NCBI RefSeq assembly: GCF_002607855.1
Contig: NZ_AWQQ01000116.1
Span: forward strand, 2,627 to 66,626
DNA length: 64,000 nucleotides
Reading direction: 5' to 3'
From: Desulforamulus profundi
GTDB taxonomy: Bacteria; Bacillota_B; Desulfotomaculia; Desulfotomaculales; Desulfotomaculaceae
The notes under the pieces are model-generated. The model did not search any database. It was not told where the DNA came from and saw only the letters and a program-made list of their open reading frames with translations. Shown here piece after piece: positions 37,929-46,708 of the stretch. Position numbers and translations under genes: made by a program. Within the stretch, counting starts at the first letter, position 1; the number at the start of each line of letters is the position of its first letter.

Positions 37929-39500
37929 TTGTCCACCGGAAAAATGATTGCCCGGGCCACCCTGGTGATCGCAGTGATAAACCTGCTGTCCCGCATCCTG
38001 GGTTTTGTGCGGGAGCAGGTCATTGCCTATATGTTTGGCGCCACCGCCGTGACCGATGCCTATGTGGTTGCCTTTAATATTCCCAACGCGGTCTTTGCCA
38101 TTGTCATTGGCGCCCTGGCCACCGTGGTGGTGCCCGTTTTCAGTGAATATGCCGCCAGGGGCCAAAAGGAAGAGGCCTGGCGGCTGTTTAACACCGTCAT
38201 TACCATGGTGATCATTATTTTCACCCTGTTTACCGTGGGAGGGATTTTTGCCGCCCCGCTGCTGGTGAAACTGACCGCCCCGGGATTAAGCACGGAAGTG
38301 GCCGGCTTAGCCACCCGCCTGACTGTGATTATGCTGCCCATCCTGGTGTTCTACGGTCTATCCACCGTATTCCAGGGGCTGTTAAACGCCAACCAGGTCT
38401 TTGGCATTCCGGCCTTAAGTGTCAGCGTCACCAACATCACCATCATTGTTTCCGCCTTAACCCTGGGCAGTGTCTACGGCATTGACGGTTTGGCTGCCGG
38501 CACGGTGCTGGGCTTTGTGCTGGCCGCCCTCATGCAGGTGCCTAAGCTCAGGCAGGTGGGCTTCCGGTTTAAATTTACCGCCGACTGGAGCCATCCCGGC
38601 GTGCGCAAGGTGCTGTACCTGGTGGGTCCGGTGGCCATCGGAACCTCCCTCAACCAGATCTACCTGATTATCGACCGTATCCTGGCCTCCGGGCTGGCAG
38701 AGGGCAGCATTTCCGCCCTCAACTTTGCCAACCGGCTTATTTTGATGCCCATTACCTTTTTTGTGCTGGCCATCGGCACCGCCTTTTACCCCACCGTTAC
38801 CACCCTGGCCGCCCAGGGCAAACGGCAGGAACTGGCGGATACGGTGCTGCGGGCAATCCGCATGGTCATTCTCTTTTCCCTGCCCGCCGGCATCGGGCTG
38901 ATGGTCCTGGCCACACCCATTATCAAACTGCTGTTTGAACACGGCCAGTTTGGCCCCAGGGCCACGGAAATGACCGCCTTTGCCCTGATGTTTTATGCCA
39001 TTGGCCTGGTGGGCCAGGCGGCCAACATCATTCTCACCCGGGCCTTTTATGCCCAGCAGGACACCAGGACTCCCGTCATACTGATGGCCGTTACCGTGGC
39101 GGTGAACCTCATTTTCAGCCTGCTGCTCATCGGCCCCTTAAAACATGGCGGCCTGGCCCTGGCCAACTCCATTGCCTCACTGGTCAACACCGCGATGCTG
39201 ACCTGGTTTCTCAATAAACGGATACCGGGCATGTGGAATGCCGGCGCGGTCAAATTCCTGTTCCAAACCACCTTGGCCACCGCCGCCATGGCAGCGGCCG
39301 CCTGGGGGGTTAACGCCGCTGCGGCGGGCCTGCTGGCACCCTACGGCACCCTGGGGCTGGCAGCCCAGGTGGGCGCAGCGATCTCCGCCGGCCTGCTGGT
39401 CTTTGTGGGGGCGGTCTTTTTGCTCCGAATGGAAGAGGCTGGCCTGGTTACCCTTTACGCCGGTAAATTGCTGGAACGCCTTCGCCCCTCCCGGGGTTAG
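37929..39500 (+). CDS. murJ: Lipid II flippase MurJ
   Basis: 523 residues from TTG 37929, preferred because AGGAGG lies nine bases upstream; the frame opens earlier at 37881. It has about fourteen membrane helices. SRILGFVREQVIAYMFGATA and DAYVVAFNIPNAVFAIVIGA form the family N-terminus. GPVAIGTSLNQIYLIIDRIL and TRAFYAQQDTRTPVILMAV are later signatures with conserved charged residues. MurJ flips lipid II across the membrane for peptidoglycan synthesis. Polysaccharide flippases of the same superfamily are the alternative given the envelope context, but the overall pattern is MurJ/MviN. Intact. Confidence 0.9.
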   Translation: MSTGKMIARATLVIAVINLLSRILGFVREQVIAYMFGATAVTDAYVVAFNIPNAVFAIVIGALATVVVPVFSEYAARGQKEEAWRLFNTVITMVIIIFTLFTVGGIFAAPLLVKLTAPGLSTEVAGLATRLTVIMLPILVFYGLSTVFQGLLNANQVFGIPALSVSVTNITIIVSALTLGSVYGIDGLAAGTVLGFVLAALMQVPKLRQVGFRFKFTADWSHPGVRKVLYLVGPVAIGTSLNQIYLIIDRILASGLAEGSISALNFANRLILMPITFFVLAIGTAFYPTVTTLAAQGKRQELADTVLRAIRMVILFSLPAGIGLMVLATPIIKLLFEHGQFGPRATEMTAFALMFYAIGLVGQAANIILTRAFYAQQDTRTPVILMAVTVAVNLIFSLLLIGPLKHGGLALANSIASLVNTAMLTWFLNKRIPGMWNAGAVKFLFQTTLATAAMAAAAWGVNAAAAGLLAPYGTLGLAAQVGAAISAGLLVFVGAVFLLRMEEAGLVTLYAGKLLERLRPSRG

Positions 39501-39556
39501 TCGCCAGGTGCACAAAAAACTCCCCTGGCGCATAGCATGGGTTAGGGGAGGTGCGA

Positions 39557-39823
39557 GTGATGATAAAAGCAACCCAACTGGAAACCAAGGATATTGTTAA
39601 TCTTAAGGACGGCGCAAAACTGGGTCCGGTGAAAGATTTGCACATCGATCTGGAGACCGGCAGGGTGGTGGCCCTGGTGCTGCAGGGTTCCCGTCGTTAT
39701 TTCGGCCTGGTGCGTTCCGGCAAGGATATGGTGATTCCCTGGGAACTGGTGAAAAAATTTGGCATCGACACCGTTTTGGTGGATTTGGAGCCCATGGACC
39801 GATCTTACTACGAAGTAAAATAG
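39557..39823 (+). CDS. PRC-barrel domain protein, YlmC/YmxH family
   Basis: About 88 residues; the start is GTG 39557 or ATG 39560, six or nine bases after GGGGAGG. IKATQLETKDIVNLKDGAKL and GPVKDLHIDLETGRVVALVL form a single PRC barrel, and the end is DTVLVDLEP. YlmC/YmxH proteins are conserved in spore formers, and their expression has been linked to sporulation, but no activity is established. The gene lies between murJ and the SAM riboswitch. It ends eight bases before the -35 box of the metK promoter. Confidence 0.85.
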   Translation: MMIKATQLETKDIVNLKDGAKLGPVKDLHIDLETGRVVALVLQGSRRYFGLVRSGKDMVIPWELVKKFGIDTVLVDLEPMDRSYYEVK

Positions 39824-39830
39824 ATTTAAT

Positions 39831-39859
39831 TTGACACAAAGTACCTGCTTTGCTACAAT
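39831..39859 (+). promoter_or_regulatory. Consensus SigA promoter of metK
   Basis: TTGACA (39831-39836), 17 bp, TACAAT (39854-39859), about 32 bp upstream of the riboswitch. Confidence 0.8.
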
Positions 39860-39891
39860 ATAATCTGGCAATTTTGCTAAACATTTCTGTG

Positions 39892-40037
39892 CTCATCAAG
39901 AGAGGTGGAGGGACTGGCCCGATGAAACCCGGCAACCTCACGGAAGGTGCCAAGTCCTGCGGGAAGTCTCTTCCTGACAGATGAGGTCATTGTGGGAAAG
40001 CTGGGATAAAATAACCTCTCCAACCGGGGAGGTTTGT
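39892..40037 (+). ncRNA. SAM-I (S-box) riboswitch with terminator
   Basis: P1 is closed by CTCATC (39892-39897) with GATGAG (39980-39985). The S-box core is present: AGAGGTGGAGGGACTGGCCC, GATGAAACCCGGCAACC, and GGAAGGTGCCAAGTCCTGC. A terminator stem (AACCTCTCC, 40013-40021, with GGGGAGGTT, 40026-40034) follows and ends in TTGTTTATTT. High S-adenosylmethionine should stabilise P1 and stop transcription before metK. Confidence 0.95.
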
Positions 40038-40084
40038 TTATTTCTGATGAGAGCGGGAAAAGTTAATAGAGGGAGGGAATATCA

Positions 40085-41278
40085 TTGAGCAGAAAACTAT
40101 TTACTTCCGAATCTGTTACTGAAGGCCACCCGGATAAAGTAGCGGATCAAATTTCCGATGCTATACTGGATTCCATTCTGGCCAAGGACCCTATGGCCAG
40201 GGTTGCCTGCGAGACCTTTGTCACCACCGGCCTGGTGCTGGTGGGCGGGGAGATCTCTTGCAATTGTTATGTTGACATCCCGAAGGTCGCCCGGGAAACC
40301 GTGCTGGAAATCGGTTATACCAGGGCCAAATATGGTTTTGACGGTGACACCTGCGCGGTTCTCACTGCCATCGACGAGCAGTCCCCGGACATTGCTATGG
40401 GCGTGGACAAGGCACTGGAAGCCAAAACAGGCGAAATGACCGAGGATCAGATTGAGGCCATCGGCGCCGGTGACCAGGGCATGATGTTCGGCTTTGCCAC
40501 CGACGAAACCTCCGAATTGATGCCACTGCCCATTTCCCTGGCCCACAAGATGGCCCGCCGCCTGGCCGAAGTTCGCAAGACCGGCCTGGTGGATTACCTG
40601 CGTCCCGACGGCAAGACCCAGGTCACCGTGGAATACGAAGGGGACCGGCCGGCCCGCATCGACACCGTAGTTATTTCCACCCAGCATCACCCGGAAATAG
40701 AACTGGCCGTCATTCGCCAGGACATGATCGAAAAGGTGGCCCGCTACGTGCTGCCAGCCGAGTTGATTGATAACCAGACCCGTTTCTTTATCAACCCCAC
40801 CGGCCGTTTCGTCATCGGCGGACCCCACGGGGATGCCGGCCTTACCGGGCGTAAAATCATCGTTGACACCTACGGCGGCCGCGCCCGTCACGGCGGCGGC
40901 GCCTTCTCCGGCAAAGACCCCACCAAGGTGGACCGTTCTGCCAGCTATGCTGCCCGTTACGTGGCGAAAAACGTGGTGGCCGCCGGCCTGGCCAAGCGAT
41001 GCGAAGTTCAAGTGGCCTACGCCATCGGCGTTGCCCGCCCGGTATCCGTAAGGGTGCAGACCTTTGGCACCGGTGTGGTCAGTGACGATGTCATCATTGA
41101 TCTCATCAACCGTCACTTTGACCTGCGCCCCGCCGGCATCATCAAGGCCCTTGACCTGCGCCGTCCCATTTACAAGCAAACAGCCGCCTACGGCCACTTC
41201 GGCCGCCCCGACCTGGATCTCCCCTGGGAGCGCACCGACAAGGCTAAAATTTTGCGGTCTGAGGCTGGCTTAAAATAA
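40085..41278 (+). CDS. metK: S-adenosylmethionine synthetase MetK
   Basis: 397 residues from TTG 40085, with GGGAGGG seven bases upstream. [20 protein letters not shown] is the methionine/ATP site, [15 protein letters not shown] the signature hexapeptide and [17 protein letters not shown] the P-loop-like signature 2. It condenses ATP and methionine into S-adenosylmethionine in the cytoplasm. The SAM-I riboswitch upstream gives feedback by its own product. The gene is intact, has its own promoter and ends in a strong terminator. A long opposite-strand frame here is only a codon-bias shadow. Confidence 0.97.
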   Translation: MSRKLFTSESVTEGHPDKVADQISDAILDSILAKDPMARVACETFVTTGLVLVGGEISCNCYVDIPKVARETVLEIGYTRAKYGFDGDTCAVLTAIDEQSPDIAMGVDKALEAKTGEMTEDQIEAIGAGDQGMMFGFATDETSELMPLPISLAHKMARRLAEVRKTGLVDYLRPDGKTQVTVEYEGDRPARIDTVVISTQHHPEIELAVIRQDMIEKVARYVLPAELIDNQTRFFINPTGRFVIGGPHGDAGLTGRKIIVDTYGGRARHGGGAFSGKDPTKVDRSASYAARYVAKNVVAAGLAKRCEVQVAYAIGVARPVSVRVQTFGTGVVSDDVIIDLINRHFDLRPAGIIKALDLRRPIYKQTAAYGHFGRPDLDLPWERTDKAKILRSEAGLK

Positions 41279-41312
41279 CATATCTTTAAACTAAAAATTA
41301 GACTCTTGACAT

Positions 41313-41350
41313 AAAGGGGTTGAGTGTAAAATACTCTCAACCCCTTTCTT
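41313..41350 (+). terminator. Terminator after metK
   Basis: AAAGGGGTTGAG (41313-41324) pairs with CTCAACCCCTTT (41336-41347), followed by CTTTTA. Confidence 0.8.
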
Positions 41351-41776
41351 TTATCTTTAGTTACTATTCCTCTTAAGGCCCTTTTCTCGGAAAGGAAGTA
41401 CTTGTTTTAACTTCTAAAGCCTATTCGTAAAACACTAAAAATATCTTACAATATTTTTTCTAATCAGCAGGATTTAGCCATAATTTATCATAATAATACT
41501 TTAATTTGGCACAAGTAAAAAATCTAATCAACTGGCGATTAAATCAAATAAAATATTCACTGGGGGTGAGTATAAAGCCATACATGTACGGAAACATAGC
41601 TCTTAAATTTTGAAAGTATTATATGTTAATGCTATTGCTTTGAGGACTAAATAACTTTAAATGTAAGAAATTTTTTAGTATGAAAGAAGATATTATTTTA
41701 TTTTCCTAAATAGTTGACTAAGATGTTTGGCCTAAAAATGTCCTAAATTTAAACTGAATAGCTAGGGGTGTTATTT
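41351..41776. other. AT-rich intergenic stretch before the M6 protease
   Basis: About 430 bp with no open frame of note, no recognised riboswitch and no clear promoter pair. It is markedly AT-rich compared with metK. TTTGGCACAAG near 41506 was checked as a SigL-type site and lacks the -12 GC. Confidence 0.4.
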
Positions 41777-44721
41777 ATGATGTCTCCTAACGTTAGAACA
41801 AAACTGTCCTTATTTACAACCCTATTGATGCTGTTACAACTATTTATTTTTGTAACACCGGGTATGGCCTCAGAAACGATAGGAAGTGTAGATAAGTATA
41901 AAACAAAAGGTCCCCAGTACATGCCCCTGCGCCCGGACCTACTTAACCAGAAAGGGCTTCCCGAAGGACCAGTAATGAAAAGTTTTGGATCTAATATGGG
42001 TTCGACCTTTACGTCAAAGGCAAACGACAACATTAATCCAAAGCTTCCCGATGGTTCTATTAAGCCTAAAATGAGTCCCGCTCCTGAATTAGACCAATCG
42101 GGAAGGCTGCTGGTGCCCCAGATCGGGACGAAAAAATCTGTTGCCATTATGGTTTACTTTGAAAATGATCCCTTTGAACCAGGAATTGATCAAAATTATT
42201 TCAACGATATGCTCTTTAATGATACCCCTGGCGCAAATAGTATGCATAATTATTACAAGGAACAGTCCTATGGTCAACTTAACATAGACGGAATTGTTTT
42301 AGGACCATACAAAAGTGACTACAATATTGACTATTACGCGCAGGATACAGCTACAAATAATAACGGTATTGATGACGCAAACGTTCAGATTTACGAGTTA
42401 GCCAGGGAATCTGTTCAAAAGGCCGTTTATGATAACCCGGATTTTAACTGGGACGACTACGACCAGGATAGCGACGGTTTTATCGATAACGTTATTATTA
42501 TACAAGCGGGACCCGGTCAGGAAGAAGGGGCGCCAGCCAACAAATCTATCTGGTCTCACCAGTCGGCCATTCCTGGTGGGGAACCGGTTGGTGATGGTTT
42601 GAAGGTCGCAAATTATACTATGCAACCGGAGACAGGAAAGATTGGGGTGTTTGCTCATGAATACGGTCATGTCCTCGGTTTGCCTGATTTGTATGATGTT
42701 TCCTATACAATAACAGGTGCTGGTGAATGGGAACTGATGGCTTCCGGGTCATGGAATAATAACGGTGAAACTCCTGCAGGTTTGTCGGCCTGGTCTAAGC
42801 ATTACTTGGGTTGGTTGAATTACACCGAACCGAATGAAGATCTCAAAGATCTAGTTTTACAAAATACTGTAGATTACCCAGAGGCATTACGATTATGGAC
42901 TAACGGGCAAGGAAGCAATACTTATTACCTGGTCGAAAACCGGCAAAAAAAGGGTTATGATTCATTCCTGCCCGGGGAAGGGTTACTGGTATGGTGGATA
43001 GATAATCCGGAACGTTTCGTTGATTACAACCGTGTAAATGTACCAGTTCCTACTTGTATGCCTGTGGAGGCTGACGGCAATTACAATCTCTGGTCCAGTG
43101 GTTTGTTGCAATCTAACAGTGGGGATGCAGGTGACCCCTTCCCGGGATCAACCAACAATACAGCCTTTACTTTTACATCAACGCCCAATGCAACAACTTA
43201 CGATTTGCTTAATCCAAACAATTGGGAAGTATCAGGATTGTGGGACGGCTTATATACGGGAGTATCTTTGTGGAATATACAAGCACAGGATCCAAGCGCT
43301 AATATAAAAACATATAAGTTTGATACTACAGTAAAGAATGGAATACTATTGACTCCCAGGACAAGTCTTTCTCAATCTAGTTTAACCTTAGGACAGAGCA
43401 TTAATCTGGAATATGTTCTCCTGAATGATAATACAGTTGTTAACATTTATGTGGTGGATGGAAATGGAAGTCTTGTTCGTAATCTTATAACCAGTAATAC
43501 GGAGAACAAAGGTATCCATTCCATTAGTTGGGATGGCAAGAAAAACAACGGTAGCTATGTAAGCGCAGGAAACTATAAGATTCGAATTGAAACCAGCGTA
43601 ACCAGCACCAATACCAAAAACCCCTTGGGTGGAGGTTCCAGCTTTGAAAGAACTGCCACGTCCAGTCATGAACTTGCCATTCAAGTGACAAGCAATAACA
43701 CTGGCAGTATTGGTGGAGGCGGAGGCGGCGGTGGTGGAGGGATTTCCACTGATTCCTCTAAAGAATCCATTATTGGGGACTTCGAATTCAATGAGGCCGT
43801 TTCCGAATCGAAAGAAACCGGTAGAGTAGAAATTTCAACTTCCGGCAAAGAAGTCCGGCTTAATGAAAAACAATTGAAAAGAGTTGTGGAAACTAACAAA
43901 CCCATGGCTCTTTCGGTAAATAATGTAGGTATTGTTCTTTCCAACCAATTAGTTCAACGACTTTTAGAAATTGGAAACGCTAGTTTTACAGTGGAGCCTG
44001 TCACCGTCAACCAGGCGCAAAGCATTATGGCTCAAGCAGACAACAGAAACCAATTTAAACTGGTTGATAACATTTACGAAATAACTATTTCTGCCGGTAA
44101 AAAGGAGTTTACATTTAAAGATGATGAGACAGTTACTGCTGAACTGCCGGTTCCTGCCAGTGCCCGTAAATTAGCAGGGCAAGGGAAATTAACCGTAGGT
44201 TACTATAATCCCACCGAGAAGAAATGGGAAGATATGAATGCCACCTATAATGAAAAGAAAAATACAATGGCATTTACGACGTCTCATTTCAGTAAATATG
44301 CTGTTTTAGAAAAAACAGCACAGGCAGACGTCATGAGAAAGCCTGCGGTCATTAAACTAACCCTGGGTCAGGTGGAAGCTCAACTTAATGGTTATAAATA
44401 TTCCCTGGATGCTAAGCCATTTCTGGATACCGAGGTTAACAGGACATTGGTACCTGTAAGGTTTGTTAGTGAGGCTCTTGGTTGTAAGGTTGACTGGATA
44501 GCTAAAGATAAGAAGGTTGAAATTAAAAAAGGGAATAACGTAGTGGTCCTGACTCTTGGGTCTAAGGAAGTCTTAGTAAACGGGCGAAAGTCAATAATGG
44601 ATTGTGCACCGAATATTATGCCTCCAGGTAGAACTTTTGTGCCCTTGCGTTTTATCTCTGAGACCTTGGTGCCAAAGTCCAATACGATCAAGCAACTCAG
44701 TCCATAACAATAACTGAATAA
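41777..44721 (+). CDS. Secreted M6-family metalloprotease with FlgD-like and stalk domains (frameshifted near 44668)
   Basis: ATG 41777 follows AGGGGTG. A signal peptide (LSLFTTLLMLLQLFIFVTPG) leads to an M6 (immune inhibitor A-like) catalytic domain. GVFAHEYGHVLGLPDLYD is the HExxH-type zinc motif (HEYGH), and MHNYYKEQSYGQLNIDG is a family block. Then come a FlgD-like Ig module (GIHSISWDGKKNNGSYVSAG), a nine-glycine linker, a beta region and a terminal stalk domain. The final frame ends early; restoring one C near 44668 gives LGAKVQYDQATQSITITE and a stop at 44721, 981 residues. It degrades extracellular proteins or matures surface ones. AT-richer than neighbouring genes. Confidence 0.87.
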
Positions 44722-44754
44722 CCATCAGAATTTTCTACAATAACATGTAAAAAC

Positions 44755-44781
44755 AACCCTGCAGCTTCAGACTGCAGGGTT
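44755..44781. terminator. Bidirectional terminator between the M6 protease and XRE genes
   Basis: AACCCTGCAG (44755-44764) and CTGCAGGGTT (44772-44781) with a 7-nt loop lie between two convergent genes. Confidence 0.65.
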
Positions 44782-44788
44782 GGCTACT

Positions 44789-45279
44789 TTACTTCTTTTC
44801 ACTCTTCCTATCCTTATACTTTTCTTTCAATTCCTGAACCAATAATTTATCCGCTGCCCCGGGGCCTATCCCCGTTTGGTATGTATGATGCAGTAAGCTA
44901 AGGGTATTGCTCAGTGAAACCAGCCATTCTTCAATGACCTCGTTGGAATAGCCCTGTGCTTTAATGTTCTGGATTAATGAAATCAGCTTATGATTATTTC
45001 GATCTGACACAAAGGACATCATTCCAGGGGGGACAGTGGAGGAATCACCGGGGATGATCCCCGGGTGTTCATTGGTAAGGCCCAACAAATAGTCAACACT
45101 GCAATGAAAAAAACAGCCAGTTTTTTCAGGGTATCCGGGTCTGGCTGCCGCTTTTCTGTTTCGTAGAGCGCAATGGCTGATTTGCCGATGTTTAATGCAT
45201 CGCCCAGAGCCTGCTGGGTAAGGCCTCTGCTTTCTCTCAGCTCTTTCATCCTCTGTCTGAAAATACCCACACAATACAC
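44789..45279 (-). CDS. XRE-family transcriptional regulator (frameshifted near 45110)
   Basis: The first 60 residues form a Cro/C1 helix-turn-helix: RQRMKELRESRGLTQQALGD and ALNIGKSAIALYETEKRQPD. One T lost from a T-run near 45110 breaks the frame. Restored, it reads LAVFFHCSVDYLLGLTNEHP and continues with a helical C-terminus of about 90 residues (LISLIQNIKAQGYSNEVIEE), 163 residues in total. It is divergent from a histidine kinase gene. The 80-bp gap holds two TTTCA-N3-TGAAA dyads, one inside a promoter, so it probably represses itself and/or the kinase. Similar regulators act in sporulation or stress control, but the target here is inferred. Confidence 0.8.
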
Positions 45280-45323
45280 CTCGAATCAATTATATCTGCG
45301 GTGTTTGCCAATTCAATTATGTG

Positions 45324-45374
45324 TTTCATAGTGAAATAAAAATACTTGACATTATTTCAAATTGAAAATATTGT
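45324..45374 (+). promoter_or_regulatory. Twin TTTCA-N3-TGAAA operators over a SigA promoter
   Basis: Dyad 1 is at 45324-45336 (spacer TAG) and dyad 2 at 45355-45367 (spacer AAT), centres 31 bp apart, about three helix turns. TTGACA at 45346-45351 and TATTGT at 45369-45374 form a 17-bp-spaced promoter for the kinase gene, with dyad 2 between the two boxes. Confidence 0.6.
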
Positions 45375-45409
45375 GTAGGCAGCTAATAATCTCTTGGGAG
45401 GTGTCAGGG

Positions 45410-46147
45410 GTGACTGTGAACCAAAATGATGAGTTTAGTTTTCTTTTAGTTAAGGAAGACTCGGCAGGGTACAATGGTTTCGCAAACAATAATGAACGGT
45501 TGGTAAGAATCAGGCTAACCGGAGAAATGGCTGCAGCAATTGCTCATGAAATACGAAATCCCATGACAACCGTTCGTGGACTGCTGCAGATGCTTCAGAT
45601 TGAAAAGGCTTGCCCCGGTTTTGAGGAACGTCTGCACGTTATGTTAAAGGAACTGGACCGGGCCAATTCCATTATTTCAGAAGTGCTTTTACTGGCCCCT
45701 ACCAAGGTAACGGATCTAAAACGCAAGATCCTGAATGATATCCTGGAAGGACTGCTGCCGGCTATCAATTCGGAAGCCGTTAAAAACGGCCAAAGAGTTG
45801 TATTTGAACCGGGCATCGTGCCATATATTTCATTGAATGAACAGGAAATTGCCAAATTAATCCTGAACCTGGTGCGAAACGGTATGGAGGCCATGACACC
45901 CGGAGGCATTCTGACAATCAAGACCTTTATGGACGGCCAGGAAATTGTTTTGTCCGTACAGGACCAGGGAAAGGGGATTAAAATGGGGCTTCTTGATATG
46001 TTGGGAACCCCTTTCTTTACCACCAAGGAACAGGGGACCGGGCTGGGGCTGGCGGTTTCCTACAGCATTGCCGCCAGGCACAACGCCGCCATTAAAGTAG
46101 AAACCGGTCCCCGGGGCAGCACCTTCTTCGTCCGCTTCAAGACCTAG
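45410..46147 (+). CDS. Soluble sensor histidine kinase
   Basis: 245 residues from GTG 45410, with GGGAGG eight bases upstream. MAAAIAHEIRNPMTTVRGLL is the H-box with the phosphorylated His. LILNLVRNGMEAM is the N-box and GKGI the G1 box. GTGLGLAVSYSIAARHNA is the G2 box and following ATP-lid helix. There is almost no sensory domain before the H-box (about 45 residues). The layout resembles the small cytoplasmic sporulation kinases or NtrB-like transmitters of Peptococcaceae. No response regulator lies nearby, so Spo0A is a possible partner. The divergent XRE gene and twin operators suggest its expression is switched. Confidence 0.85.
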   Translation: MTVNQNDEFSFLLVKEDSAGYNGFANNNERLVRIRLTGEMAAAIAHEIRNPMTTVRGLLQMLQIEKACPGFEERLHVMLKELDRANSIISEVLLLAPTKVTDLKRKILNDILEGLLPAINSEAVKNGQRVVFEPGIVPYISLNEQEIAKLILNLVRNGMEAMTPGGILTIKTFMDGQEIVLSVQDQGKGIKMGLLDMLGTPFFTTKEQGTGLGLAVSYSIAARHNAAIKVETGPRGSTFFVRFKT

Positions 46148-46173
46148 GGTCGGATCCCACAAAAATTTCCGCT

Positions 46174-46217
46174 CACCCCCTGTGCAGGTGTAAACATACT
46201 CTAAAGCACAGGGGGTG
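46174..46217 (+). terminator. Long hairpin that also covers the next ribosome binding site
   Basis: CACCCCCTGTGC (46174-46185) pairs perfectly with GCACAGGGGGTG (46206-46217). The 3' arm contains the AGGGGGTG that serves the ATG at 46223. It may terminate kinase transcription, restrict translation of the next gene, or both. Confidence 0.5.
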
Positions 46218-46222
46218 TTGTT

Positions 46223-46687
46223 ATGTGGGAGACTATCGGGTATTTAACTATTTTAATCCTGGCCTGTTACGGTGTTTACTATCTGGTGCAGGACCTGTTT
46301 CGTCTGGTGAGGCACCTGCCCGGCCCGCCGGTGAGCATGCTGATGGTGCTGCGCAACAGGGCTGCGGACGTGGAGTATTTGATGCGGCGGTTGGAATCCT
46401 GGCGAAGATACCAGTGGGTGAACCTGGAAGTGGTGGTGGTGGATGACGGCTCGGAGGATGATACCGCCGATATCCTCAAGGGTCTGCAGCAGAATTTATC
46501 CTTTCGCTTTGTGTCTTTGGAGCCGGAAAGTCTGCCGGAGCACCCTTTCCGAAAGGACCGGGCCTTCATGACCGGGCTGTTGCACTGCCAAAATGCCCTG
46601 GTGTGGGTGGTGGATTTAAGAAAACTTCCCCAGGGACTGCTGGCTGAGAAGGTTTTTCGTGTATTTTTCTGCCAGGGCTGGAGGTAA
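46223..46687 (+). CDS. Short membrane-anchored glycosyltransferase family 2-like protein
   Basis: 154 residues. One N-terminal membrane helix (IGYLTILILACYGVYYLV) precedes a partial GT-A fold: PVSMLMVLRNRAADVEYLMR, then NLEVVVVDDGSEDDTADIL with the DDGS nucleotide-sugar motif. The chain ends about where a full GT2 enzyme would continue with the DxD-containing half. There is no in-frame continuation downstream. It may therefore be a conserved degenerate form without catalysis, or a truncated gene. The next gene starts 21 bp later. Its ribosome binding site is inside the hairpin at 46206-46217. Confidence 0.6.
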   Translation: MWETIGYLTILILACYGVYYLVQDLFRLVRHLPGPPVSMLMVLRNRAADVEYLMRRLESWRRYQWVNLEVVVVDDGSEDDTADILKGLQQNLSFRFVSLEPESLPEHPFRKDRAFMTGLLHCQNALVWVVDLRKLPQGLLAEKVFRVFFCQGWR

Positions 46688-46708
46688 ATTACCATTTATT
46701 GTCGAATA

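Noticed and set aside
40097..41197. 366-codon minus-strand open frame
   Set aside because: Antisense shadow of metK, which has full motifs, a riboswitch and a promoter.
41500..41525. Sigma-54 promoter candidate TTTGGCACAAG
   Set aside because: The -12 GC element is missing at the required spacing.
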